NCBI GenBank assembly: GCA_031257255.1
Contig: JAIROZ010000021.1
Span: 1 to 43,255 of the forward strand
Reading direction: 5' to 3'
Source: Spirochaetaceae bacterium
GTDB lineage: Bacteria > Spirochaetota > Spirochaetia > Treponematales > Breznakiellaceae
DNA: 43,255 nt
Position numbers and translations under genes: made by a program. Numbering within the stretch: position 1 is the first letter of the stretch; each line of letters starts with the position of its first letter. The notes under the pieces are model-generated. The model had not been told where the DNA came from. It worked only from the letters and a program-made list of their open reading frames with translations, and did not search any database. Positions 23,812-31,826 of the stretch are shown here, one piece after another.

Positions 23812-25182
23812 ATGTCTAGAAACGTATTAGCTGCCTTATTAGGCACAATGGTTCTTTTTTCGGCGTGTACGAAAAAAGGAAGCGGAACAGCGGGAGCGGC
23901 GGCAACCGGCGCTTTTGACTGGAAGCGGGAAAACGGCAAGTCGCTGACCGTCTTTATGGTTCAGCACTCAACCGCGGAGGCTATCAGAGCGCGAATCCCA
24001 GAATTCGAGGCTTTGACCGGAATCAAAGTGAATCTCCAGATTACACCGGAGACAAATTACTTTGACCAGGTTTCCAATGCTCTTTCCAGCCGTTCTGGTA
24101 CGCCGGATATTTTTATGTCCGGTATTTACCAACTCTGGGAGTATTCAACGGCGGGCAATGTCGAAACGCTTGATTCTTACATCGCCAACGCATCGCTTAC
24201 AGGCAGCGACTGGGATTTTGCCGACTTTGTGCCGTCAAACATCAGCGCGCTGCGATGGGACGGAGTCGCGGGGCATGCCGCAGGTGAGGGCAATCTGCTG
24301 GGACTGCCGCTCTGTTCGGAAATTTACAATGTCGGCTACAACAAACGGGCTTTTGCCAAAGCCGGCATCACAAAATTCCCCGAAACTTTTGAGGAACTTC
24401 TTGCCGCCTGCGACAAACTCAAAGAATGGAATGGACCCGGTTCATATCCGCTTGCTATTCGCGGCTTGCGCGATTGGGGGACGATTCACCCCGCATATCT
24501 GAGCGCCTACGCAATGTACGGCGCAAAGGATTTTGCGATAGAAAACGGCAAACTCATTTCTAAGGTCAATTCGCCGGAATCCATTGCGATGAACAAATTT
24601 TGGGTAGACCTTGTAAAGCGCGGCGGTTCCCCTCAGTGGTCTAACGCAAGTTGGTCGCAGGGACAGACCGATTTAGGCGCGGGCAAGGCGGCTATGCAGT
24701 GGGATGCCAGCAACAACTCTATTCAAGTGAACCTGCAAAATATGGCGGAAGGCGGGAATATAGCGTTCGCGCATTCTCCTACGCTCAAGGCGGGCGACAA
24801 AGTACTCTCCAATTCCTGGATTTGGTCGATAGCGATGAACGCTTCGTCCAAAAATAAAAACGCGGCGTGGCTTTTCCTTCAGTTTGTAACAAACAAAGAA
24901 ACCCTAAAGTCGGCGTCCGTTAAGGGCTCCAGCGTTGACCCCGTGCGTACTTCCGTATGGAACGATGACGGTTTCAAGGCAAAGATGGCTACGCAGGAAG
25001 GGTATATCGACGCCTTCAATGTAACTTCGCCTAACACAACAATACTCTTTACTCCGCAACCGGCGTTCTTCGAGACGACTACAGACTGGGCGGCGACTCT
25101 GCAAGACATGGTCGCGGGAAAAGTTACTGTGGAACAGGGACTTAATGACCTTAAAACGCGGATGGATAAAGCCGTACAATAG
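23812..25182 (+). CDS. periplasmic solute-binding lipoprotein, CUT1 family (predicted polyol binding)
   Basis: The 456-residue protein starts with a lipoprotein signal (VLAALLGTMVLF then SAC, lipid Cys near residue 19). The mature part is an extracellular solute-binding protein family 1 fold: SLTVFMVQHSTAEAIRARI, FEALTGIKVNLQ, DIFMSGIYQLWEY, LLGLPLCSEIYNVGYNKRAF and the aromatic-rich SWIWSIAMNASSKNKNAAW. It would capture a sugar or polyol for the two permeases downstream. AAAGGAG precedes the ATG and the gene follows a consensus promoter. The 78 bases after it hold a CCGGC/GCCGG stem, which may lower read-through into the permeases. Specificity is inferred from the dehydrogenase at the operon's end. 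Confidence 0.9.
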   Translation: MSRNVLAALLGTMVLFSACTKKGSGTAGAAATGAFDWKRENGKSLTVFMVQHSTAEAIRARIPEFEALTGIKVNLQITPETNYFDQVSNALSSRSGTPDIFMSGIYQLWEYSTAGNVETLDSYIANASLTGSDWDFADFVPSNISALRWDGVAGHAAGEGNLLGLPLCSEIYNVGYNKRAFAKAGITKFPETFEELLAACDKLKEWNGPGSYPLAIRGLRDWGTIHPAYLSAYAMYGAKDFAIENGKLISKVNSPESIAMNKFWVDLVKRGGSPQWSNASWSQGQTDLGAGKAAMQWDASNNSIQVNLQNMAEGGNIAFAHSPTLKAGDKVLSNSWIWSIAMNASSKNKNAAWLFLQFVTNKETLKSASVKGSSVDPVRTSVWNDDGFKAKMATQEGYIDAFNVTSPNTTILFTPQPAFFETTTDWAATLQDMVAGKVTVEQGLNDLKTRMDKAVQ

Positions 25183-25260
25183 AGCATCGCGCCTATTGAG
25201 GCGGGCTTGTCCGGCAGCCCCGGATGAGTCCGCCGGCTCTTTCGCAGGAAAGGAGAGCGT

Positions 25261-26226
25261 ATGAAACGACAACAAGCGCCGGGCGAAATCAACTACAACG
25301 AACTGCCGCGCCATATAAAAATGCGCCCGTATTATATTATCGCGCCGGGGATGCTGATACTCATCGGCATCATGATACCGTTCATATCTGCCATCATTCT
25401 GTCGCTTACTAATGCCTCTTACAGGCTCCCGATAGACCAATGGCGGTTCAACTGGTTCAGAAATTGGCTTTCGTTTGGCAAAGCGCCGGACGGCTCGCTC
25501 GAAATTGGCGGGCTTATCGCCGACCCTGATTTTTATCATGCGGCGCTTATCACATTTTTGTACGCGGTTTCGGCAACCGGCACACAATTATTGCTGGGGC
25601 TCGGTATCGCATTCCTCCTAAAAAAGGATTCACGCTACTGCCGCATCCTCAAAGTGGTGCTGATGTTCCCGCTTATGGTCGCGCCGGCTATCGCCGTACT
25701 GATATGGCAGTTAATGCTGTCCAATTCCGTGGGGATTGTCGAAAAAATGCTCAATATTTTTGGGATTTTCAACTTTCCATGGGCGGCATCTCCCAAAACG
25801 GCGATGTTCACCGCCGTACTCATCGACTCATGGGTGAATACGCCCTTTATGCTATTGCTGATTTTGGCTGGTATTCAGTCGCTGCCCAAATCGCCTTTCG
25901 AGGCGGCTCAGGTTGACGGCGCAAGCGCGTGGTTTACATTCAAAACGCTTACACTGCCCATGCTCAAGCCTTTTATCTACATTGCCGTCCTGTTCCGCCT
26001 TATGGCGGCTATGCAGGAATTCGGCATCATCTTTGCCCTTACCAAAGGCGGACCGGGGAACGCGCTTATGAACATATCGCTTACCAGTTATCTTACCGCA
26101 TTCACTTACAAACAAGTCGGCAAGGCGCTGCCTTACCTGTTAATACTGTGGTTCATCGTCAATAAATCGGCGCAATTCCTTGTTACAAAACAACGAAAAT
26201 ATGCCAAAGAAGCGGCGGGGCTGTAA
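25261..26226 (+). CDS. ABC transporter permease, MalF/UgpA type
   Basis: A 321-residue inner-membrane protein with about six hydrophobic segments. The first (about residues 25-45) follows a basic cytoplasmic N-terminus. The EAA loop that docks with the ATPase is FEAAQVDGASAWFTFKTLTL at about residue 215, followed by PMLKP. AAAGGAGAG lies before the ATG. Together with the next gene it forms the membrane channel of the CUT1 importer. It lacks the long N-terminal extension of E. coli MalF. Confidence 0.92.
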   Translation: MKRQQAPGEINYNELPRHIKMRPYYIIAPGMLILIGIMIPFISAIILSLTNASYRLPIDQWRFNWFRNWLSFGKAPDGSLEIGGLIADPDFYHAALITFLYAVSATGTQLLLGLGIAFLLKKDSRYCRILKVVLMFPLMVAPAIAVLIWQLMLSNSVGIVEKMLNIFGIFNFPWAASPKTAMFTAVLIDSWVNTPFMLLLILAGIQSLPKSPFEAAQVDGASAWFTFKTLTLPMLKPFIYIAVLFRLMAAMQEFGIIFALTKGGPGNALMNISLTSYLTAFTYKQVGKALPYLLILWFIVNKSAQFLVTKQRKYAKEAAGL

Positions 26227-26237
26227 GGAGGTCTGAT

Positions 26238-27095
26238 ATGAATGAATTAGAACACGCGGCGCAAATCAAGAGAACGCGGGATGCTCTAAAAGAAGCGGGG
26301 CGCAATTTCGGTCTTACCGTATATATGCTCTTTGCGGTTTTCCCGATTTTGTGGATGCTCTTAATGTCTTTTAAGTCTGACGCGGAAGTGGTAACTACGG
26401 TATTTAAGTTTACGCCTACGGTGTCGAATTATTTTGCCGTTCTCTTCCGCCCGGATTCAGATTACCTTAAAGCATTTGCGCAAAATTTTATTGTGTCGGG
26501 CGGCGCGGTGCTGCTCACCGTACTTGCCGGCGTTCCCGCCGCTTACGCGCTTGCCCGTTACGACTTTAAGAACAAAGAAGGCTGGGCTTTCCAAATATTG
26601 AGTTTTAAGTTCGCGCCGGAAATTCTCGTTATACTTCCAATCTTTATGATTTTCCAGCGAGCGGGACTGTACGACACATACTTCGGTCTTATCTGGGTAT
26701 ATCAGTTGATAACGATGCCCCTGCTGATTTGGGTAGTGCGCGGTTATTTTGAAGACATCAGCGTGGAAGTGGAACAGGCGGCGCAACTGGACGGCTACAA
26801 TTGGTACGAGGTGTTTTTTAAGGTACTCATCCCGCTAATAAAACCCGGACTTGTCGCGTCAGGACTGCTCGCTTTTATTTTTGCGTGGAATAGTTTTACA
26901 TTCCCGCTAATTCTGAGCGGTATGCGGGTTCAGACTATCACGATAACTTCGCTGCGCTTTTTAGGCTCGGATTCTGTACACTACGGACAGGTAGCGGTCG
27001 CCGCCGTTATCGCGGTGCTTCCTGAGATAATCATCTGTCTGTTTATTCAAAAACATCTTGTGCGCGGATTGAGTTTCGGCGCGGTTAAGGGGTAA
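26238..27095 (+). CDS. ABC transporter permease, MalG/UgpE type
   Basis: This 285-residue protein has six hydrophobic segments, starting with TVYMLFAVFPILWMLLMSF. The EAA-type loop is VEVEQAAQLDGYNWYEVFFK at about residue 175, followed by VLIPLIKPGL. AGGAGG precedes the ATG by six bases and the gene begins 11 bases after the MalF-type gene. It is the second half of the importer channel; the C-terminus ends near the membrane (VRGLSFGAVKG) as in MalG proteins. Confidence 0.92.
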   Translation: MNELEHAAQIKRTRDALKEAGRNFGLTVYMLFAVFPILWMLLMSFKSDAEVVTTVFKFTPTVSNYFAVLFRPDSDYLKAFAQNFIVSGGAVLLTVLAGVPAAYALARYDFKNKEGWAFQILSFKFAPEILVILPIFMIFQRAGLYDTYFGLIWVYQLITMPLLIWVVRGYFEDISVEVEQAAQLDGYNWYEVFFKVLIPLIKPGLVASGLLAFIFAWNSFTFPLILSGMRVQTITITSLRFLGSDSVHYGQVAVAAVIAVLPEIIICLFIQKHLVRGLSFGAVKG

Positions 27096-27097
27096 AT

Positions 27098-28234
27098 ATG
27101 GCGCGTATTCAACTTGAAGGTATAACCAAAAAATATAAAGACAAAATTGCCGTTGACAACCTGAGCCTCGACATACAAGACAACGAATTCTTTGTGCTGT
27201 TTGGTCCGGCGGGCGCGGGCAAAACAACGACTCTTAAAGTAATAGCGGGAATCGAATTCCCTCAGACGGGACTCGTAAAAATAGGCGGCGAGATTGTAAA
27301 CCTCATCGAACCTATGAACCGCAATGTCTCGATGGTATTTGAAAATTACGCGCTCTATCCTCATCTTTCGGTGTACGACAATATCGCGTTCCCTCTGCGG
27401 AGCAAACTGCATAAAAAAGACGAGGCGTACATTAAGAACGCTGTGGAAAAGGTCATCACTATGATGAATATGCACAAGGTCGAGGGCATCTATGAGCGCA
27501 GACCGAGCCAACTTTCTAACGGTCAGCGCCAGCGTGTAGCAATAGGACGCTGCCTTGTGCGCGAGCCGAATGTATTTCTTATGGATGAGCCGCTTGCCCA
27601 CCTTGACGCAAAATTGCGCCACTTTATGCGCGGCGAATTAAAAGAAATGCAGAGCGCCTTTAACACAACCACAATTTATGTAACGCACGATTTTATGGAA
27701 GCAATGTCGCTTGCCGACCGTATCGCCGTGATGAACAACGGCAAAATCGAACAACTCGGCACATCGATGAGTATGTACTATACGCCGGTAAATGAATTTG
27801 TTGCGCGGCTTTTCGGTGAGCCGGAAATTAACATTTTTCCGGCGGAATTGATAAGCGAATCGGGCGCTGTTCATCTGCATGCGCTGGGACAGGCGGTGCC
27901 GCTAGTCCCCGAAACGGATGCGGGCGCGGCGCTGCTTGCCGCAAACCGCAACAAAGTCGATGTCGGCATACGCGGCGTAGACATAGCGTTCAATTTTGAG
28001 CGGGCGGAAGAAGGCGCGTTGTCCGGCACCGTGTTCGCGTTTGAACCTATAGGCAATAAAGTTATTATGACGGTAGATGTAAACGGCTGTCATATCCGAG
28101 TAGCCGCGCCGAATGATACCGCCGCCGGTTTAGACCAGCCTGTGTACATAACTTTCAATATGAAGAATGCGCTCTATTTTGACGGCGAAACGCAGGCGTT
28201 TATTACGCGAAGCGGCATCGAAAAATATCAATAG
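27098..28234 (+). CDS. ABC transporter ATPase 1 of the polyol system (MalK/UgpC family, LSNGQ, Q-loop E)
   Basis: The 378-residue protein has Walker A GPAGAGKTTTLKVIAG, signature LSNGQRQRVAIGR in place of LSGGQ, Walker B VFLMDEPLAHLD, and H-loop YVTHD. The Q-loop reads MVFENYALYPHLSV, with Glu where MalK proteins have Gln. The C-terminal ~130 residues form the TOBE-like regulatory domain (FVARLFGEPEINIFPAE, then DVGIRGVDIAFN). Two bases separate it from the MalG-type gene. It is encoded beside a second ATPase that differs throughout, so the pair probably acts as a heterodimer with unequal ATP sites. Confidence 0.92.
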   Translation: MARIQLEGITKKYKDKIAVDNLSLDIQDNEFFVLFGPAGAGKTTTLKVIAGIEFPQTGLVKIGGEIVNLIEPMNRNVSMVFENYALYPHLSVYDNIAFPLRSKLHKKDEAYIKNAVEKVITMMNMHKVEGIYERRPSQLSNGQRQRVAIGRCLVREPNVFLMDEPLAHLDAKLRHFMRGELKEMQSAFNTTTIYVTHDFMEAMSLADRIAVMNNGKIEQLGTSMSMYYTPVNEFVARLFGEPEINIFPAELISESGAVHLHALGQAVPLVPETDAGAALLAANRNKVDVGIRGVDIAFNFERAEEGALSGTVFAFEPIGNKVIMTVDVNGCHIRVAAPNDTAAGLDQPVYITFNMKNALYFDGETQAFITRSGIEKYQ

Positions 28235-28243
28235 GAGGACGGA

Positions 28244-29371
28244 ATGGCACAGATACGGCTGCAAGGCGTATACAAACGCTACGACAATGCCGAAAAAAAA
28301 CTTTTCGGCAAAAAGAAATTAAACGATTTCGCGGTAAAAGACCTTTCGTTTGAATGTGCGGACAAATCATTCATCGGCATTTTGGGTCCTTCAGGCTGCG
28401 GCAAATCTACCACATTGCGCATGATAGCGGGGCTTGAACAAATTACAGACGGCAGTATGTTTATTGACGATGTACGCATCAATAACCTTCTGCCCAAAGA
28501 CCGCAACATTGGGCTTGCATTCGAGGACTATGCGCTCTATCCGCCGCTTTCGGTGTACGACAACCTGGCGTTCAACCTGCGGGCAAAGAAAATGCCGGAA
28601 GCGGAAGTAAAAAAAGCGATAGATAAAGTCGCGCCGCTTATAAAAGTGGATGAACTGCTGAATATGAAGCCGAGCGCCCTTTCGGGCGGACAGAAACAGC
28701 GCGTCAACATTGCCCGCGCTATTATACGCCAGCCGGGACTGCTGCTGCTTGACGAACCGCTCTCCCACCTGGACGGCAAGATGAGGCAGACATTGCGGCA
28801 GGAAATAAAACGCATGCACCGCGAGATTGAATGTACAACAATCATCGTTACACATGACCAAATTGAAGCTATGTCGCTTGCCGATGTCATCATCATTATG
28901 AAAGACGGCGTTTTGCAGCAGATGGGAACGCCGCTGGAAGTGTACGATTCGCCCGCGAATGAATTTGTCGCAGGCTTTATCGGCGAGCCGCCTATGAATT
29001 TGCTGCCGTCTATCATCGCAAAAACACAGGACGGCTTCTTCTTTACCTTTGCCGGCAGTGATTTGCGGGTAAAAGTCCCGGAGCGCTACAACGGCGCGGT
29101 ATCCGATGGAATGAAACTGACGCTCGGCGTAAGACCTGTTGATGTACTATTGACCGGCAAACAGTCGAGTACGCCCGCGCCCGTGTCGATTTACGAAAAT
29201 TTTGGCGATGAACGGCGGGTCGGCATAAGAGTAGGCGAATATCATTTGAACCTTACCACAGCGGCGGATGTGTTTTTTCATCGCGGCGATATTGTGTATC
29301 TGGAATTCAATTCCCAGAAAACACACTTATTCAACGCCGAAACCGGCGCCGCTATTAAAGGGACTCAATAA
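28244..29371 (+). CDS. ABC transporter ATPase 2 of the polyol system (MalK/UgpC family)
   Basis: The 375-residue protein has Walker A GPSGCGKSTTLRMIAGLE, signature LSGGQKQRVNIARAI, Walker B LLLLDEPLSHLDG, and H-loop VTHDQIEA. The Q-loop reads LAFEDYALYPPLSV, again with Glu instead of Gln, as in the partner. A TOBE-like domain follows (FVAGFIGEPPMNLLPS, LGVRPVDVLL). AGGAGG lies before the ATG, ten bases after ATPase 1. The signature here is canonical whereas that of ATPase 1 is not. The two proteins are clearly related but not a recent copy. Confidence 0.92.
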   Translation: MAQIRLQGVYKRYDNAEKKLFGKKKLNDFAVKDLSFECADKSFIGILGPSGCGKSTTLRMIAGLEQITDGSMFIDDVRINNLLPKDRNIGLAFEDYALYPPLSVYDNLAFNLRAKKMPEAEVKKAIDKVAPLIKVDELLNMKPSALSGGQKQRVNIARAIIRQPGLLLLDEPLSHLDGKMRQTLRQEIKRMHREIECTTIIVTHDQIEAMSLADVIIIMKDGVLQQMGTPLEVYDSPANEFVAGFIGEPPMNLLPSIIAKTQDGFFFTFAGSDLRVKVPERYNGAVSDGMKLTLGVRPVDVLLTGKQSSTPAPVSIYENFGDERRVGIRVGEYHLNLTTAADVFFHRGDIVYLEFNSQKTHLFNAETGAAIKGTQ

Positions 29372-29388
29372 AATTTAAGGAGTTATTT

Positions 29389-30465
29389 ATGAGTAATTAT
29401 CCAAAAACTATGAAAGCGCTTGTTGCGTACAGCCAAACTGATTACCGCTTTGAACCGGCGTATCCATCGCCCGAATGCGGTGATGATGACATCATCATCA
29501 AAGTTGAAGGCTGCGGAATTTGCGCCGGAGACTTGAAGTGCCGGCATGGGGCTGCAATGTTCTGGGGCGATGAATTACAGCCGAGTTGGGTTCGCCCTCC
29601 GTTCATCCCCGGTCATGAATTTCTGGGGCATATAGTCGAAACCGGAAAAAATGTCAAAGGTTTTGCGTTAGGCGAGCGCGTAACAGCAGACCAGATTGTT
29701 CCCTGCGGCGATTGTATATTCTGCAAAACCGGGCGTTACTGGATGTGCCAGCCGCACGGAATGCACGGCTTTCATAAAGAATACAACGGCGGCATGGCGG
29801 AATATGTGCGCTACACAAAAAACGCGCTGGTACACAAGGTGCCCAAAAATATGCCGCTCGAAGACGCGCTGCTCATCGAACCATACGGCTGCTCAAAACA
29901 CGCGGTTGACCGCGCCAATATTCAATGCGCCGATGTGGTTGTAATTTCCGGCGCGGGCACACTCGGCTTGGGTATGGTAACCTACGCGGCGCTAAAAAAT
30001 GCCAAGGCGCTAATATCACTGGATATGGCGGACGACAGACTTGCAAAGGCAAAGGAATTCGGCGCTACACATATTTTCAACCCCTCAAAAGTTGATGTGG
30101 AAAAAGAAATCCTCAACATGACCGGCGGCTACGGCTGCGACATCTATATTGAGGCAACCGGACACCCGTCAAGCGTTATTCAGGGACTCAAGGTAATACG
30201 AAAGTTAGGAACTTTTGTCGAATTCAGCGTGTTCGGCGGACCCACCAGCGTTGACTGGTCTATCATCGGCGACCGCAAGGAACTGGATGTGCTAGGCTCG
30301 CATTTAAGCCCCTATTGCTTCCCCTTTGTAATCGACGGCATCGCGTCCGGCGCGTTAAAAACCAAAGGCGTAATAAAAACGACCTTTAAGTTGGAAGAAT
30401 GGGAAAAAGCATTTGACTACGCAACCGGCAAAAACGGCGATTTGAAAGTTGCAATAATTCCGTAA
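29389..30465 (+). CDS. zinc-dependent alcohol dehydrogenase, similar to erythritol/L-threitol dehydrogenase
   Basis: The 358-residue protein is a medium-chain dehydrogenase. Catalytic zinc ligands are C45 (GICAGD), H76 and E77 (PGHEFLG); a structural zinc is held by C106, C109, C112 and C120. The NAD-binding loop is GAGTLGLG (188-195). The stretch GICAGDLKCRHGAAMFWGDE, the MCQPHGMHGF piece and DRKELDVLGSHL agree, from memory, with mycobacterial erythritol/L-threitol dehydrogenase more than with sorbitol or threonine enzymes. It would oxidise the polyol imported by the operon. AAGGAG precedes the ATG. It is the last gene before a strong terminator. Confidence 0.88.
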   Translation: MSNYPKTMKALVAYSQTDYRFEPAYPSPECGDDDIIIKVEGCGICAGDLKCRHGAAMFWGDELQPSWVRPPFIPGHEFLGHIVETGKNVKGFALGERVTADQIVPCGDCIFCKTGRYWMCQPHGMHGFHKEYNGGMAEYVRYTKNALVHKVPKNMPLEDALLIEPYGCSKHAVDRANIQCADVVVISGAGTLGLGMVTYAALKNAKALISLDMADDRLAKAKEFGATHIFNPSKVDVEKEILNMTGGYGCDIYIEATGHPSSVIQGLKVIRKLGTFVEFSVFGGPTSVDWSIIGDRKELDVLGSHLSPYCFPFVIDGIASGALKTKGVIKTTFKLEEWEKAFDYATGKNGDLKVAIIP

Positions 30466-30480
30466 TTTGGTTAGGTTCTG

Positions 30481-30528
30481 TGCCCCAGCGTCTACGAGTC
30501 CTCCTGCGCTAGACGCCGGGGCATTTTT
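30481..30528 (+). terminator. terminator of the polyol operon
   Basis: TGCCCC and GCGTCT pair with AGACGC and GGGGCA; a run of five Ts follows. It lies 15 bases beyond the dehydrogenase stop. On the minus strand it touches the end of the ROK gene. Confidence 0.85.
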
Positions 30529-31676
30529 CACACATTATTGGTAAATTCACAGATATAGTACAGCGCGGCGCCTGCCGCGATAGAGAGAGTTTTGTAGCGG
30601 CAGATGTCGATGTAGGCGGCGTTCCCGTGTTCAAATGAGTTGAGCGCACCGGCACGGCGTTTTAGTTCGGGCAGATGCGGGTTGATGTACTCAGTTATGT
30701 AGCCGCCCAGTATGACGGTGCAGTCAAAAAGTTCCTGTACATTGTTTACGGCAAGCGCGAGGTTATCAAGGTAGATGTTCCATGCGGCAAGCGCGTCCTT
30801 AGCGCCTTGTTCGAGCAATTTGAAAAAATCCGCGAGGCTGCCGCCGCAGGCTCGCGTAAGTGTGGAGGCGGCAAGATAAGTTTCCGCGCAGCCGCGCTGC
30901 CCGCAGTAGCAAAGTTCTCCTCCGGGATGAAGGGTAAGGTGTCCTATCTCGGCGGCATGGTAGTTTGCCCCATAAATAATTTTATTTTCTATCATCAGAG
31001 CGCCGCCGACATTGTTGCTCAAACTGATGTAAAACATATTGCCGATGTTATTGCGTATCCAGAATTCGCCCAGCCCTGCCGCGCTTGCGTCATTAAAAAG
31101 CGCCGTTCTGAATGGGATATACTGCGAAAATTCTTCGCGGGAAGCGCCCGTAAATTTAAGGATTTCGCCGTAAAAGACTGTTTCCATATCGCCGGTAACG
31201 AGCCCCGGCACGCCTATACCCACGCCGAGTATGTGTTTGTCGTCGAGTCCCGCCGATTTTATCACCGTTCTGACGAGTTCTCCCAATTTTTGGTAATAGG
31301 CGGAATTCATCTGGAATTCGATGTCCATCCGCGTATGGTTGACGACATTCCCCGCCAAATCTATCGCTGCGGCTATCACATAGCCGCCGGTAATATCCAA
31401 TCCTATGGCGGCGCGGGCATCCCGCGTAAATGACCAGGTTTTTGCCCGTCTGCCGCCTGTATGCGTGGCGACACCGTTCTCTGTTACCAGCCCCTCCTCC
31501 CGCAGTTCAGACAGGTTGTTCGTTATTGTGGGCAGCGAAAGTCCAAGCCGCTGAACTATGTCCTGCTTGGTAAGCCCCGCCGCTTCCCGTCTTAGGAGTT
31601 GGTAAATGTTTGTCCGGTTCATTTTTTGAATAATAAGGCTTGCTACATTTTTTTGTACACCGTTGTTGAAATCCAT
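30528..31676 (-). CDS. ROK-family transcriptional repressor
   Basis: The 382-residue protein has an N-terminal winged helix (about residues 15-70, with LSLPTITNNLSELREEGLV as the recognition segment). A ROK sugar-kinase-like domain follows, with AIGLDITGGYV, GVGIGVPG and NDASAAGLGE. The zinc-binding motif is present as GHLTLHPGGELCYCGQRGCAE, which includes the CxCGxxGC pattern. In XylR/NagC-type members a sugar or sugar phosphate releases the protein from DNA. The gene is convergent with the polyol operon and divergent from the kinases, so it most likely controls the operon's promoter. No sugar-kinase activity is expected from such HTH forms. Confidence 0.9.
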   Translation of the reverse strand: MDFNNGVQKNVASLIIQKMNRTNIYQLLRREAAGLTKQDIVQRLGLSLPTITNNLSELREEGLVTENGVATHTGGRRAKTWSFTRDARAAIGLDITGGYVIAAAIDLAGNVVNHTRMDIEFQMNSAYYQKLGELVRTVIKSAGLDDKHILGVGIGVPGLVTGDMETVFYGEILKFTGASREEFSQYIPFRTALFNDASAAGLGEFWIRNNIGNMFYISLSNNVGGALMIENKIIYGANYHAAEIGHLTLHPGGELCYCGQRGCAETYLAASTLTRACGGSLADFFKLLEQGAKDALAAWNIYLDNLALAVNNVQELFDCTVILGGYITEYINPHLPELKRRAGALNSFEHGNAAYIDICRYKTLSIAAGAALYYICEFTNNV

Positions 31677-31757
31677 TGGGTTTACAGTATCATACTCTAA
31701 AATAATTTTCTATAGCAGATTCAAATGGAGTAAAAATGCGGGTGAAGGGCAACTCCC

Positions 31758-31786
31758 TTGAAAAAAATAAAAAACCCTTCTAGTAT
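31758..31786 (+). promoter_or_regulatory. promoter of the hybrid-kinase operon
   Basis: TTGAAA (31758-31763) and TAGTAT (31781-31786) are 17 bases apart. The TTG opens the longest version of the kinase frame, so treating it as a start codon would place the start on a -35 box. I therefore prefer the ATG at 31827. Confidence 0.55.
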
Positions 31787-31826
31787 AGAGGGGTCTAAAG
31801 AGAGGATTTTCTACTTCGCGGTCAAA

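Noticed and set aside
31758-31826. TTG at 31758 as the start of hybrid kinase 1
   Set aside because: The TTG overlaps a -35 box with a matching -10, and the added residues before the first membrane segment look non-coding. The ATG at 31827 is preferred, although its ribosome site is weak.
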